Origin: Cognatishimia sp. F0-27
GTDB taxonomy: Bacteria; Pseudomonadota; Alphaproteobacteria; Rhodobacterales; Rhodobacteraceae
Reading direction: 5' to 3'
Assembly: GCF_020667845.1 (NCBI RefSeq)
Contig: NZ_JAFMPQ010000008.1
Location: forward strand, 1 to 64,000
DNA: 64,000 nt
Part shown: positions 7,507 to 17,372 of the stretch, piece after piece
Numbering within the stretch: the first letter of the stretch is position 1
How the letters are laid out: each line of letters starts with the position of its first letter
Made by a program: the position numbers and the translations under genes
Notes under the pieces: model-generated
Seen by the model: only the letters and a program-made list of their open reading frames with translations
What the model was told of the DNA's origin: nothing
Database searches by the model: none

Positions 7507-10133
7507 TCGGCGGCCTCTCGGCTGTGCACCATCTTGAGAAGCTCTGCGATCTCGGGACGGCATGACCCGCAATTCGTGCCTGCGGCCAGCACTTCGCCGA
7601 TGCTCTCGACCGTCATCAGGCCCTTGGTTCCAATGGCGTCGACTATCGTGTTGACCCCGACCCCGAAACAGGAGCACAGGACAGGACCCGGGTCGGGCAT
7701 GTCCGCTGGCGGGCGTCCGGAGAGTGCATTTGCCGCCTCCGTACCCGGCATGTCAGCGAGATAGTCGCGCATCACCGCCACAGGGCGCGGCGCGACAAAC
7801 AATGCGTGCGCAAGAATGCCATCCCGGTAAAGCGCAACGCGGGCGCTGCCGCGTTTGGCATCGATGATTGAGCAAGCCTCGGCCTCGGGGGCAGAAAAGA
7901 GACGTCGTGCCTCGGCTTCCCAATCGTCGACAGGACGATCGCCTGCCAGTTCGGCCCGGTAACCACGCGACGTGCGGGCCAGGGCCCAGTAGGCACAATC
8001 AAGGGTCATGGGATCCGATGAAACGGCAAAACCATACCATGCCGCGTCAAACCGCGTAGCATCCACAACGCTGGCCTTGCTTTCGGGCTGGCCTGACACC
8101 GGGTCCGTTTCGGCGGCCACAAGCGTGTCGATGCGCGCTGATGGCGCGGTTTCAGCAGTCCAGTGCATCGGCGCAAAGAGCTGCCCGATTTGCACCGCCG
8201 GTGTGATCCGGGCGCGCAGAATGCACTTCCCCGTTGGGCTGACAAGTTGCACCAAGTCGGATGCGGCGATGTTCCGGCGCGCGGCATCTTCCGGGTGCAT
8301 GTCCACGAACGGTTCTGCCAGATGTCCCGACAATCGCGGACTCAACGCGGTGCGTGTCATCGTGTGCCATTGGTCGCGCACCCGCCCGGTGTTGAGGCGG
8401 AACGGGAATCGCGGCGATTTTTTCGAAGCGGGCGGTTTCCAGGACACCGCAACCATGCGCGCCCGGCCATCCGGATGGAAAAACCTCCCATCGGCGAAAA
8501 AACGACCACCCTTTCGCGTCGTCGTGACGGGCCAGCGCTGTGGCTGGAAACGGGCGTATCCCTGATCGGAGATATCCGCGAAGCCAGAAATATCGAAATC
8601 GCGCCCGAATTGCCCTGCCAGGCCAGACAGCGCGGCATATTCGCGAAATATCTCTGCCGGGCTTGCATAATCAAACGCCTTGTCGAACCCCATGCGCCGA
8701 CCAACATCCGCGAGGATATCCCAGTCCGGTCGTGCCTGCCCGGGGGCCGCCAACACAGCGCGTTGCCGGCTGATCGTGCGGTCGGAATTCGTAACCGTGC
8801 CGTCTTTTTCACCCCAGGCAGTGGCAGGCAAAAGCACGTCGGCAAGCCGGGCGGTATCCGTGCGCGCGGTGATGTCGCTGACAACGGTGAAGGGGCATGC
8901 CGCGATCGCGTCGCACACAGCATCGGCCTCGGGCATGGACACGGCGGGGTTGGTGTGGATCACCCACAGCGCCTTGATCCTGCCGTCGCCGACCGCGCGG
9001 AACATGTCCACGGCCTTCAATCCAGGCGTCTCGGGCAAGGGTGAAGATTCCCAGAACCCGCGCACCGCAGCGCGATGGTCGGCATTTTCGAGATCGAGAT
9101 GGCAGGCCAGCATGTTGGCAAGCCCGCCCACCTCACGCCCGCCCATGGCGTTGGGCTGCCCGGTGACCGACAGCGGCCCCATGCCCGGCCTGCCGATGCG
9201 CCCGGTGGCAAGGTGGCAATTCAGGATCGCATTCACCTTGTCGCTGCCCGAGCTCGACTGGTTCACGCCCTGAGAATAAATCGTCACGACCTTTTCGGTT
9301 CGCATCCAGAGATCGCAGAAAGCGCGGATCTCCGTTTCGGTCAGCCCGGTTGGCGCAGCAGTATCGTTTTGCGCGGCATGCAGGGCTTCATCGAAGCCGT
9401 TGGTGTGCGCGATGAATGCCTTGTCGAGCGCACCGCCCTCGTAGAGGGTCACCAACAGACGGTTGAACAGGGCAACGTCGCTGCCCGGTTGCAACGCCAG
9501 ATGCATGTCCGCCCCGTCGCAGCTCGCCGTGCGGCGCGGGTCGATCACGACGATCCTCGTGCCGCGGGTTTTGCGCGCTGCCATGAGCCGCCGATACAGA
9601 ACCGGGTGGCACCATGCGAGGTTCGACCCGACCAGCACCACAAGGTCGGCCTCGTCGAGGTCTTCATAGGTGCCGGGAACAGTGTCGGACCCAAAGGCGC
9701 GCTTGTGGCCCGCCACCGAGGACGCCATGCAAAGCCGGGAATTGGTGTCGATATTGGCCGAGCCAATAAAGCCCTTCATCAACTTGTTCGCGACATAGTA
9801 ATCCTCGGTCAGCAATTGGCCCGAGACGTAAAAGGCCACGCTGTCCGGCCCGTGCTCTTCAATCGCACGGGAAAACCGCTCAGCGACCCGTTGCAGGGCG
9901 CTGTCCCAGCCGACCTCGGCCCCATCCATCTTTGGGGCCAGAAGGCGGTGCTCGAGACCCACTGTCTCGCCCAAGGCTGCGCCCTTCGAACACAGTTTCC
10001 CGAAATTTGCGGGATGCTCCGGGTCACCGCGGACAGCCAGACCGTCGCCGTCCGGGCGCAGCAGGACACCACACCCGACCCCACAATAGGGGCAGGTGGA
10101 GCGGGTTTCGGGGAGGCTGTTGCCGTCCATCAT
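7503..10133 (-). CDS. nasA: NasA, assimilatory nitrate reductase catalytic subunit
   Basis: A cytosolic molybdenum (bis-MGD) enzyme reducing nitrate to nitrite. The 876-residue chain starts with the [4Fe-4S] motif CPYCGVGCGV; cysteines are at 14, 17, 21 and 48. It continues through the molybdopterin oxidoreductase domain (TNSRLCMASSVAGHKRAFG, GSNLAWCHPVLYRR) and the dinucleotide-binding domain (SVVDATRFD region). It ends with a BFD-like [2Fe-2S] domain carrying CSCFGVG and CGSC, as in Klebsiella-type NasA. No separate NADH-dependent electron-transfer subunit (NasC) is in the window, so the electron donor is not clear. Its start overlaps the nirD stop. Confidence 0.95.
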   Translation of the reverse strand: MMDGNSLPETRSTCPYCGVGCGVLLRPDGDGLAVRGDPEHPANFGKLCSKGAALGETVGLEHRLLAPKMDGAEVGWDSALQRVAERFSRAIEEHGPDSVAFYVSGQLLTEDYYVANKLMKGFIGSANIDTNSRLCMASSVAGHKRAFGSDTVPGTYEDLDEADLVVLVGSNLAWCHPVLYRRLMAARKTRGTRIVVIDPRRTASCDGADMHLALQPGSDVALFNRLLVTLYEGGALDKAFIAHTNGFDEALHAAQNDTAAPTGLTETEIRAFCDLWMRTEKVVTIYSQGVNQSSSGSDKVNAILNCHLATGRIGRPGMGPLSVTGQPNAMGGREVGGLANMLACHLDLENADHRAAVRGFWESSPLPETPGLKAVDMFRAVGDGRIKALWVIHTNPAVSMPEADAVCDAIAACPFTVVSDITARTDTARLADVLLPATAWGEKDGTVTNSDRTISRQRAVLAAPGQARPDWDILADVGRRMGFDKAFDYASPAEIFREYAALSGLAGQFGRDFDISGFADISDQGYARFQPQRWPVTTTRKGGRFFADGRFFHPDGRARMVAVSWKPPASKKSPRFPFRLNTGRVRDQWHTMTRTALSPRLSGHLAEPFVDMHPEDAARRNIAASDLVQLVSPTGKCILRARITPAVQIGQLFAPMHWTAETAPSARIDTLVAAETDPVSGQPESKASVVDATRFDAAWYGFAVSSDPMTLDCAYWALARTSRGYRAELAGDRPVDDWEAEARRLFSAPEAEACSIIDAKRGSARVALYRDGILAHALFVAPRPVAVMRDYLADMPGTEAANALSGRPPADMPDPGPVLCSCFGVGVNTIVDAIGTKGLMTVESIGEVLAAGTNCGSCRPEIAELLKMVHSREAAE

Positions 10134-10462
10134 CAGGCGGCACTCCGTCCGGCCAGGCGGGAGGCATCAATCAGGACGCGCCCCGCTTCGACGCGCACGG
10201 CAAAAGTTTCGACGGTTGCATCTTCACCCTTGGCCACGCCGGTGTTGAGGTCGAAAACCCAGTTGTGCAACGGGCAGGTGACGCTTTGGCCGTGCACGAT
10301 CCCCTCGGAGAGCGGACCGCCTTTGTGCGGGCAGCGGTCGGTCAGGGCAAAGACTTCGTCCTCGGCGGTGCGAAACACGGCCACGCAGCCCAACGCGGTT
10401 TTGAGCGTCCGTGCGCCGCGTACGGGGATATCTGTAACAGGTCCAAGGTCGATCCAGCTCAT
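10133..10462 (-). CDS. nirD: NirD, nitrite reductase small subunit
   Basis: A 109-residue Rieske-fold protein accompanying NirB. The cluster-type motifs are complete: C-P-H in DRCPHKGGPLSEG and C-P-L-H in VTCPLHNWVFD. Whether a [2Fe-2S] centre is actually bound is variable in this family. The start ATG at 10462 (MSWIDLGPVTDIPVRG) overlaps the nirB stop by four bases; the longer open frame upstream lies inside nirB. The stop overlaps the nasA start, so nirB-nirD-nasA are tightly coupled. Confidence 0.95.
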   Translation of the reverse strand: MSWIDLGPVTDIPVRGARTLKTALGCVAVFRTAEDEVFALTDRCPHKGGPLSEGIVHGQSVTCPLHNWVFDLNTGVAKGEDATVETFAVRVEAGRVLIDASRLAGRSAA

Positions 10463-12891
10463 TCCGCGGCCTCCAGGGTCAGGTCTGCAAGGGTTTGGTA
10501 GCGGTCCGCTTCTTTGGCGTGTTCCGCCCATGGGTCTTTCCGGTAGATGGATTGGGACAGTTCAAATGCGGCGATCAGGCGGGCGCGTTCTTCCAGATCG
10601 TCCACGACGCGGGCCTTGACCCAGTCAAGGCCGACCTTGGCCACCCATTTGTAGGGTCTGTCCAGATACTTGGCGTTTTCGCGATACAGCTGGATGAAGG
10701 CGACAGTCAGGTCGATGGCCTCTTCTTCGGTGGGTACATCGGCCAGACGTTCGGTTTGCTTCACATCCATGCCCGCCGCACCCGCAACGCCCACCTGATA
10801 CCCGCTGTCCACGCAGATTATGCCCACATCCTTGCAGGTTGCCTCGGCGCAATTGCGGGGGCAGCCCGATACCGCCAGCTTGACCTTGTGCGGTGTCCAC
10901 GACCCCCAGAGCACCTGTTCCAGCTTGATCCCGAGGCCGGTGGAATCCTGCGTCCCAAAGCGGCAGTGATCCGTTCCGACGCAGGTCTTTACCGTGCGCA
11001 GCCCTTTGGAATAGGCGTGGCCCGAAACAAGACCAGCCTTGTTCAGATCGGCCCAGATATACGGCAGATCTTCGCCTTTGACGCCAAGCAGGTCGATGCG
11101 CTGGCCGCCGGTAACCTTGACGGTCGGCACGTTGTATTTGTCAGCGGCGTCCGCGATGGCGCGCAATTCGGTCGGGTTGGTGATCCCGCCCCACATGCGC
11201 GGAACGACGCTGAACGTGCCGTCTTTTTGGATATTGGCGTGTTTGCGTTCATTGACGAACCGGCTTTGCGGGTCGTCCTGATACTCCAGCGGCCAATCGG
11301 CCAGCAGGTAGAAGTTCACCGCCGGTCGGCAAACGTGGCAGCCGTTGCGGGTTTTCCAGCCAAGCTCCTGCCAGACGGCCTCCTGGCTTTTCAGCGCCTG
11401 ACTCTTGATCAGGCGGCGAACGTCCTCGTGTGTCAGGTCACAGCAGCCGCAGATGGGTTGAGCGGCGGGAACCCGGAACGCGTCGCCCAGCGTGACCTGC
11501 AGCAGTTGTTCGACCAACCCGGTGCAGGTTCCGCAGGACGCCGAAGCCTTGGTGGTGGCCCGCACAGCGGCCAGATCACCTGCGCCGCCCTCGATGGCCT
11601 CGGTGATGGTGCTTTTACAAATGCCGTTGCAGCCGCAAATTTCCGCCTCAGGCGGCAATGCTGCAACGGCTGAGAGAGGGTCCACAGAGGATCCTCCCTG
11701 AAAGGCCGGACCAAAGATCAGCGTGTCGCGCATCTCGTCGATGCTTTCGCCGGATTGGATCAGGCCAAAGAACCAGTTCGAGTCCGCCGTATCGCCATAC
11801 ATCACGGCGCCGATCAGCCTGTCGTCTTCAATGACCAGCCGCTTGTAGACCCCGCGTGCGGGATCTCGGAACACGATATCTTCGCGGGTTTCGCCGTCGG
11901 CAAAATCGCCCGCGCTGAACAGATCGCAGCCGGTGACCTTGAGCTTGGTCGACAGCGTTTTTTGCCGGAACGCCGTCTCTTGTCCCAGCAGCGTTTGCGC
12001 CGCGACCTTGGCCTGATCGTAAAGCGGGGCGACGAGACCAAAGAGCGCGCCCTGATGTTCGACGCATTCCCCGACGGCCATGACATCCGCGTCCGACGTG
12101 ATCATCTGGTCGTCCACATGGATGCCTTTGCCGACGGCAAGGCCTGCCTCCTGCGCCAGAGCCACGTTCGGGCGGATGCCGACGGCCATGACCAGCAGGT
12201 CACAGGGCAGTTCGGTGCCGTCGTCCAGCAGCAATGCGCGGACATGGCCGTCTTGCCCGAGAATTTCCTTCGAGTTCGCCTGCAGCTTGACGGTGATGCC
12301 TTTGGCTTCGAGCGACTTCTTGAGAAGATACCCCGCGGCCTCGTCCAACTGACGTTCCATCAGGTGGCCCATGATGTGAACCACGGTGACGTCCACGCCG
12401 CGCGCGGCCATGCCGGCTGCGGCCTCCAACCCAAGAAGCCCGCCGCCGATGACAACCACTCGATTGCCCGCGCCCATGGACATCATGCGCTGGGTGTCTT
12501 CGAGATCGCGGTATGCAATCACACCTTCAAGGTCACGGCCCGGCAAGGGGATCATGAAGGGAATGGACCCGGTCGCCACAACCAGTTTGTCATAGGGCAC
12601 ATGGCCATGCGCGCCCTCGACCACCTTCATGTCGCGGTCGATCGCCACAACCGGTTCGCCGAAGCGGCAGGTTACGCCATGCTGTGCATACCAGTCTTCG
12701 TCATGGGTGACGATTTCCCGATATGTCTTGTCGCCCGCCAGAACCGGGCTCAGCATGATGCGGTTATAGTTTCCCCGTGGCTCGGCATTGAAGAGCGTGA
12801 TGTCGAATGCGTCCGGGGCGGCTTCCACCAGATGTTCGATCATCCGACCCGATGCCATGCCGGCACCGATGATTACAAGTTTTTCGGTCAT
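10459..12891 (-). CDS. nirB: NirB, NAD(P)H-dependent nitrite reductase large subunit
   Basis: A cytosolic siroheme enzyme reducing nitrite to ammonium. The 810 residues contain, in order, an FAD/NAD(P)H reductase domain (KLVIIGAGMASGRMIEHL; VVVIGGGLLGLEAA), and two BFD-type [2Fe-2S] regions (CGCNGICKSTITEAI with SCGTCTGLVEQLL; CGCCDLTHEDVRRL with CHVCRP). The ferredoxin-like and siroheme/[4Fe-4S] nitrite reductase domains follow, with TCVGTDHCRFG and SGCPRNCAEATC supplying the cluster cysteines. It sits five bases downstream of the ATP-binding gene nrtCD and is coupled to nirD, consistent with one operon. Confidence 0.97.
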   Translation of the reverse strand: MTEKLVIIGAGMASGRMIEHLVEAAPDAFDITLFNAEPRGNYNRIMLSPVLAGDKTYREIVTHDEDWYAQHGVTCRFGEPVVAIDRDMKVVEGAHGHVPYDKLVVATGSIPFMIPLPGRDLEGVIAYRDLEDTQRMMSMGAGNRVVVIGGGLLGLEAAAGMAARGVDVTVVHIMGHLMERQLDEAAGYLLKKSLEAKGITVKLQANSKEILGQDGHVRALLLDDGTELPCDLLVMAVGIRPNVALAQEAGLAVGKGIHVDDQMITSDADVMAVGECVEHQGALFGLVAPLYDQAKVAAQTLLGQETAFRQKTLSTKLKVTGCDLFSAGDFADGETREDIVFRDPARGVYKRLVIEDDRLIGAVMYGDTADSNWFFGLIQSGESIDEMRDTLIFGPAFQGGSSVDPLSAVAALPPEAEICGCNGICKSTITEAIEGGAGDLAAVRATTKASASCGTCTGLVEQLLQVTLGDAFRVPAAQPICGCCDLTHEDVRRLIKSQALKSQEAVWQELGWKTRNGCHVCRPAVNFYLLADWPLEYQDDPQSRFVNERKHANIQKDGTFSVVPRMWGGITNPTELRAIADAADKYNVPTVKVTGGQRIDLLGVKGEDLPYIWADLNKAGLVSGHAYSKGLRTVKTCVGTDHCRFGTQDSTGLGIKLEQVLWGSWTPHKVKLAVSGCPRNCAEATCKDVGIICVDSGYQVGVAGAAGMDVKQTERLADVPTEEEAIDLTVAFIQLYRENAKYLDRPYKWVAKVGLDWVKARVVDDLEERARLIAAFELSQSIYRKDPWAEHAKEADRYQTLADLTLEAAE

Positions 12892-12896
12892 GGCTG

Positions 12897-14582
12897 TTAC
12901 TCCGCCGCAATTGGCTTGGGTGCAGTTGCCTTGGGCTTGGGTTTTGCGCCGTGCTCGTACTCTTCGAGGAAATCGAGCACCTCCTGCCGATACGTGTAAT
13001 AGTCAGGGTGCTGGAGCAGCGCTTTTCGGGTCCGCGGGCGTGGCAGGTCGACCTCGGTGATCTTGCCGATCGTGGCCTGCGGCCCGTTGGTCATCATTAC
13101 CACGCGATCCGCCAGAAGGATCGCCTCGTCCACGTCGTGGGTCACACAGATCGCGGTAACCTTGGTGCGCGACCAGACCTCCATCAGCACTTCTTGCAAT
13201 TCCCAGCGTGTGAGGCTGTCAAGCATGCCGAAGGGCTCGTCCAGCAAGAGCAGCTTGGGCGACAGCGCGAAGGCGCGCGCGATGCCAACGCGCTGTTTCA
13301 TGCCGTTTGAGAGTTCCGCCGCTGGCTTGTCCATTGCGTCGGCCAGACCCACGCGTTCGAGGTAGTATTCCACCACGTCCTGACGCTCTTGCCGGGACGC
13401 CTTGGGATAGACCCGGTCGGCCCCGACGCTGACGTTCTCCTTGGCAGTCAACCACGGAAACAAGGACGGTGCCTGGAAGACGACGGCGCGCTCGGGGTCT
13501 GCGCCTTCGACGTGCCGGCCATCCAGCTTGATCGCCCCCTTGGAGATGTCATTGAGCCCCGCCGCCATGGTCAGCACCGTGGATTTACCGCAGCCCGAAT
13601 GCCCGATCAGCGATATGAACTCGCCTTTATTGATCTTGAGATCGAAGTTCTCGACCACTGTCAGCGGGCCCTTGGGGGTGGGATAGACCTTGTGCAGCTG
13701 AGAGAAGTCGAGGAACCGGCCCTCGATCATGCCTTCCTGTGCCTTCGCCACCGCTGTTGGCACACCATGTATCGGGGTCACGTTTGGCAGCGATCGGCTG
13801 CCTTCGACCTTGGCCTCGATGCCAACATCCATCAGGTATTGGGTCACCTCCGCGCGCAGCGCCTTGAAGGTTTCATCGTGGTTCATTTCGGTCCGGTCGC
13901 GCGGACGCGGGATCGTCACCTTGAACTCGTCACCAAGCGTGCCGTCAGGGTTGAGCGCGATGATGCGGTCGGCCAGGACAATCGCCTCGTCCACATCGTT
14001 GGTGATTAACACGCAGGTTTTCTTGTCCGCTTCCCAGATGCGCTCGATCTCGTCGGCCAGATTGGCGCGCGTCAATGCATCCAGCGCGCTGAGCGGTTCG
14101 TCCAACAGCAGAACCTCGGGGTTCATGGCCAGAGCGCGCGCCACGTTCACCCGCTGGCGCATGCCGCCTGAAAGCTCTGCCGGACGTCGCCCGGCAGCGT
14201 GACCGAGCCCCACCATTTTTACGTAGTGCTCGACTTTCGCCGCTTTTTCCGACCGGCTCAGACCGGGAAAAATCGCATCGACCGCCAGCCCAACGTTTCC
14301 AGTCACAGTCAGCCATGGCATCAGCGAATAGCTTTGAAAGATCACGCCGCGCTCCGGGCCCGGACCGGTGACGGGCTGGCCCTTGAACAGAACCTTGCCC
14401 TTCGTCGGCGTGTCCAGCCCCGCAAACATGTTGATCAGCGTCGTCTTGCCGGTTCCGGAAAAGCCCAAGAGAACGAGGAACTCGCCCTCTTTCACTTCAA
14501 GCGATATGTCGTTCAGCACATCCGTTTGTGATGGTCCTTCGCCATAGCTTTTCGAGACGCCATCGAGTGTCAGAATACCCAT
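12897..14582 (-). CDS. nrtCD: Nitrate ABC transporter, two fused ATP-binding domains
   Basis: A 561-residue protein with two complete ABC ATPase domains in tandem, equivalent to the ATPase parts of NrtC and NrtD. Domain 1 has Walker [10 protein letters not shown] (40-48), signature LSGGM (137-141) and Walker B LLLDEP ending at 163. Domain 2 has GHSGCGKST (327-335), signature LSNGM (424-428) and LLLDEP ending at 450. The switch-loop histidine is present in domain 2 (VTHDVDEA, H482) but is asparagine in domain 1 (ITNDVDEA, N195), so the two sites may not be equivalent. The linker around 230-290 joins them without the solute-binding-like domain found in cyanobacterial NrtC. It powers uptake through NrtB. 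Confidence 0.93.
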   Translation of the reverse strand: MGILTLDGVSKSYGEGPSQTDVLNDISLEVKEGEFLVLLGFSGTGKTTLINMFAGLDTPTKGKVLFKGQPVTGPGPERGVIFQSYSLMPWLTVTGNVGLAVDAIFPGLSRSEKAAKVEHYVKMVGLGHAAGRRPAELSGGMRQRVNVARALAMNPEVLLLDEPLSALDALTRANLADEIERIWEADKKTCVLITNDVDEAIVLADRIIALNPDGTLGDEFKVTIPRPRDRTEMNHDETFKALRAEVTQYLMDVGIEAKVEGSRSLPNVTPIHGVPTAVAKAQEGMIEGRFLDFSQLHKVYPTPKGPLTVVENFDLKINKGEFISLIGHSGCGKSTVLTMAAGLNDISKGAIKLDGRHVEGADPERAVVFQAPSLFPWLTAKENVSVGADRVYPKASRQERQDVVEYYLERVGLADAMDKPAAELSNGMKQRVGIARAFALSPKLLLLDEPFGMLDSLTRWELQEVLMEVWSRTKVTAICVTHDVDEAILLADRVVMMTNGPQATIGKITEVDLPRPRTRKALLQHPDYYTYRQEVLDFLEEYEHGAKPKPKATAPKPIAAE

Positions 14583-14629
14583 GTTGATTTCCTTTCCTGC
14601 GCTACCGCTTTGCTACTGGAGCGTGGGCC

Positions 14630-15706
14630 TCAACGGTGGTTAGTGAAGGTGAAGAGCGACTGGATCGCGTACATCAGTCGGTCCAGCAGGAAACCAATGA
14701 TACCAATCGTCAGAACGGCAACCATGATCTTGGCAAGGCTGGACGATGATCCGTTCTGGAATTCGTCCCAGACGAATTTGCCCAGGCCCGGGTTTTGCGC
14801 CAGCATCTCCGCTGCGATCAGGACCATCCAGCCAACCCCAAGGCTCAGACGCAGCCCGGTAAAGATCAGCGGCAAGGCCGAAGGCAGCACCAGTTTGGTG
14901 ATCTTGGTCCAGGTGTTCATTTTCAGCACCTTCGAGACGTTCACCAAATCCTTGTCGATGCTCGACACGCCCAGCGCCGTGTTGATCATTGTGGGCCAGA
15001 GCGAACACAGCGTCACCGTGATCGCCGAGTTCAGGAAGGACTTGGCAAAGAAGCCGTCATTTGTCGTGTAAAGCGCCGAGACAACCATCGTGACGATCGG
15101 CAGCCAAGCCAGCGGCGAAACCGGTTTGAAAATTTGAATGATCGGATTCAACGCAGCATTTGCGGTTGGTGACAGACCGGCAGCAATCCCCAGCGGGATG
15201 GCCACAGCCGACGCGATGAGAAAACCGAAGAACACCGTCTGGATCGACGTCCAGATCTGTGCGTAGTAGCTCGGCGCGCCGGTATAGGCGCGTTCGACGG
15301 GCTCTTTGCCCTGTTGGATGCGGCGCTCGTTCAGTTGCGCGACCTGTGCTTCGAACTTCTCACGGCTTTCGACCTTGGCCACCGCGTCTTGGTGCAGGTT
15401 CACGGCTTCGGTCCAGACCTGAGCAGGCCCCGGAACGGCCCCCAGAGATGTCTGCACGGTTGGCGCCAGCGTGGCCCAGAGCGTCAGGAAGCCAGCAATG
15501 GCAAGCAGCGGAACCCCGAGAAGGCGCCAGATCTCGCTCATTTGCGCCCGTGGATTGTCACCGGCAGCGGCTTTCAGGATGGGGGTGAGCCAACTGAGGC
15601 CAAGCACCTGAAACCAGCGATCAGCCTTGTTGATGCGGGTGAAAAGACGCGCCTTGCGCGCGTCGCGCTCGGCATCTGTGATCTGAGAGGGGTCAATGGC
15701 GGTCAT
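14630..15706 (-). CDS. nrtB: NrtB, nitrate ABC transporter permease
   Basis: An inner-membrane permease of the nitrate/taurine (BPD_transp_1) class with about six membrane segments, 358 residues long from the ATG at 15706 (MTAIDPSQITDAERDAR). The long N-terminal stretch ahead of the first membrane helix is typical of proteobacterial NrtB. The EAA-type loop for contact with the ATPase is visible as GVSSIDKDLVNVSKVLKM and the following WTKITKLVLPSALPLI. It lies between nrtA and nrtCD, 47 bases ahead of the latter. The gap to nrtA holds a strong hairpin. Confidence 0.93.
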   Translation of the reverse strand: MTAIDPSQITDAERDARKARLFTRINKADRWFQVLGLSWLTPILKAAAGDNPRAQMSEIWRLLGVPLLAIAGFLTLWATLAPTVQTSLGAVPGPAQVWTEAVNLHQDAVAKVESREKFEAQVAQLNERRIQQGKEPVERAYTGAPSYYAQIWTSIQTVFFGFLIASAVAIPLGIAAGLSPTANAALNPIIQIFKPVSPLAWLPIVTMVVSALYTTNDGFFAKSFLNSAITVTLCSLWPTMINTALGVSSIDKDLVNVSKVLKMNTWTKITKLVLPSALPLIFTGLRLSLGVGWMVLIAAEMLAQNPGLGKFVWDEFQNGSSSSLAKIMVAVLTIGIIGFLLDRLMYAIQSLFTFTNHR

Positions 15707-15823
15707 GATCTTGTCCAGCGGTTTTGCTGCATGGCAGCGTGAATCGGGTGCGTGCGTTCGAGGGAGCGACTTGGGCGTGCTGCACATCCGCGCCGCATGA
15801 TCGGTGCACGGAGGATCCCTTGT

Positions 15824-15856
15824 TGCTGCCGGCGCAAAGCGCGTGCGCCAGCAGCA
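15824..15856 (-). other. Intercistronic hairpin between nrtA and nrtB
   Basis: Bases 15824-15835 and 15845-15856 form a 12-base-pair inverted repeat with one mismatch and a nine-base loop. No run of U follows in the transcribed direction. It lies just after the nrtA stop (15869). Hairpins at this place in ABC operons commonly protect the upstream mRNA, so the periplasmic binding protein is made in excess over membrane subunits. That role is inferred from position and structure only. Confidence 0.55.
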
Positions 15857-15868
15857 CTTTCAGGACGT

Positions 15869-17236
15869 TCAGCCCTGGATTTCGTTGCCGATGACCTTTT
15901 GGTCACCTTTCAGGCCAATCGGCAGGCTTTCGAGATAGGCGTTGGGTTGGCGGCCGTCATAGGGGATGCCGTCAATGATATCGAACGCGGGCGTCGGTTC
16001 TTTGAAACCATCGCTCTCCCAGGGGAAATCGGCTTCATTCGCCAATCCCTCGTCCACCAGCAAACGCGCCGCCTCGAGATAGATGTCCGGGCGATAGACG
16101 CTTTTGGCGACCTCGAAATACCATTCGTCCGGCTTGCCATCGGCGATCTGGCCCCAGCGGCGCATCTGCGTCAGATACCAGATGGCGTCGGAATAGAACG
16201 GATAAGTCGCGTTGTAGCGGAAGAACACGTTGAAATCGGGGATATCGCGTTTGTCACCCTTTTCGAATTCGAAAAAGCCGGTCATCGAATTGGCGATCAC
16301 GTCGTAATCAGCGCCCACATATTCCGGACGGCTCAGAATTTCGACCGCCGCGGGACGGTTGGCGTTATCGTTTTCGTCCAGCCAGATGGCGGCACGGATC
16401 AGTGCCTTCACGAGGGCTTTTGTCGTGTTCGGGTTCGCATCCGCGAATTCCTTGGTGATGCCGAACACCTTCTCGGGATTGTTTTTCCACATCTGGTAGT
16501 CGGTAATGACCGGCACGCCGATGCCTTTGAAAACCGCTTGCTGGTTCCATGGCTCGCCGACGCAATACCCGTGAATGGTGCCCGCTTCGAGCGTGGCTGG
16601 CATTTGCGGCGGCGGCGTCACTGACAGAAAAACATCGGCACCGATTTGTCCTGTGATGTTTTCAGGGCTGTAGAAGCCGGGCTCAAGCCCTCCGGCGGCC
16701 AACCAGTAGCGCAGCTCGTAATTGTGCGTGGAGACCGGGAACACCATGCCCATGTTGAAGGGTTCGCCTTTTGCGCTGAATTCTTCGACCACGGGCTTCA
16801 GTGCGGCCGCGCTGATCGGGTGCTGAGGGCGGCCATCGTCCATGGTGGGAATGTTTGGCTTCATCATTTCCCAGACTTCGTTCGACACCGTGATGCCGTT
16901 GCCGTTCAGATCCATCGAGAAGGGCGTTATGATATGCGCTTCGGTGCCGAAACCGATGGTGGCGGCCAATGGCTGGCCTGCCAGCATGTGCGCGCCGTCA
17001 AGTTGTCCGTCGATCACACCGTCAAGAAGCACCTTCCAGTTGGCTTGCGCTTCAAGCGTCACAAACAGGCCTTCGTCGAGGAAATAGCCCTGCTCATATG
17101 CCACCGCGAGCGGAGCCATATCGGTCAGCTTGATAAATCCGAAGGTCAGTTCGTCCTTTTCCAGATCCAGCAGTTCTGCCGCTGCCGGACCGGCCAATGC
17201 CGTCGCAGTTGCGAGACTGATCAGCACGTTTTCCAT
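15869..17236 (-). CDS. nrtA: NrtA, nitrate-binding periplasmic protein
   Basis: The solute-binding component of the nitrate ABC transporter, 455 residues from the ATG at 17236. A signal peptide ([20 protein letters not shown]) precedes a NrtA/CmpA-type domain: [54 protein letters not shown]. The last motif is shared with the regulator NasS encoded just upstream. It is the first cistron after the 267-base leader that carries the predicted NasT-responsive terminator, so its expression and that of everything downstream should depend on antitermination. A longer frame start at 17308 lies inside that leader and is not used. Confidence 0.95.
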   Translation of the reverse strand: MENVLISLATATALAGPAAAELLDLEKDELTFGFIKLTDMAPLAVAYEQGYFLDEGLFVTLEAQANWKVLLDGVIDGQLDGAHMLAGQPLAATIGFGTEAHIITPFSMDLNGNGITVSNEVWEMMKPNIPTMDDGRPQHPISAAALKPVVEEFSAKGEPFNMGMVFPVSTHNYELRYWLAAGGLEPGFYSPENITGQIGADVFLSVTPPPQMPATLEAGTIHGYCVGEPWNQQAVFKGIGVPVITDYQMWKNNPEKVFGITKEFADANPNTTKALVKALIRAAIWLDENDNANRPAAVEILSRPEYVGADYDVIANSMTGFFEFEKGDKRDIPDFNVFFRYNATYPFYSDAIWYLTQMRRWGQIADGKPDEWYFEVAKSVYRPDIYLEAARLLVDEGLANEADFPWESDGFKEPTPAFDIIDGIPYDGRQPNAYLESLPIGLKGDQKVIGNEIQG

Positions 17237-17288
17237 CCTCGTTCCTTTCTTTGGACCGGGCGCGGGAGGATAACGCACCGGCAAACGC

Positions 17289-17338
17289 AAAAAAGCCGCA
17301 GCATGCACGTCGGGAGGCGACGCGATGCGAGCGGCTTT
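17289..17338 (-). terminator. Intrinsic terminator in the nrtA leader (attenuator)
   Basis: AAAGCCGC (17338-17331) pairs with GCGGCUUU (17299-17292), with an inner stem of about eleven pairs around a five-base loop, and ends in six U (17294-17289). It lies upstream of the first structural gene rather than at an operon end, which marks it as a regulated attenuator. Confidence 0.85.
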
Positions 17339-17342
17339 GCTC
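17329..17342 (-). ncRNA. ANTAR-type hexaloop hairpin 2, anti-terminator
   Basis: In RNA sense GAGC / GCUC closes the loop AAAGCC (A at 1, G at 4). Loop and 3' stem bases 17338-17331 are exactly the 5' arm of the downstream terminator, so this hairpin and the terminator exclude each other. NasT binding to hairpins 1 and 2 would therefore permit read-through into nrtA. Confidence 0.65.
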
Positions 17343-17372
17343 AGAGATCCCAGTCATAGGGAGAATTCGGTA

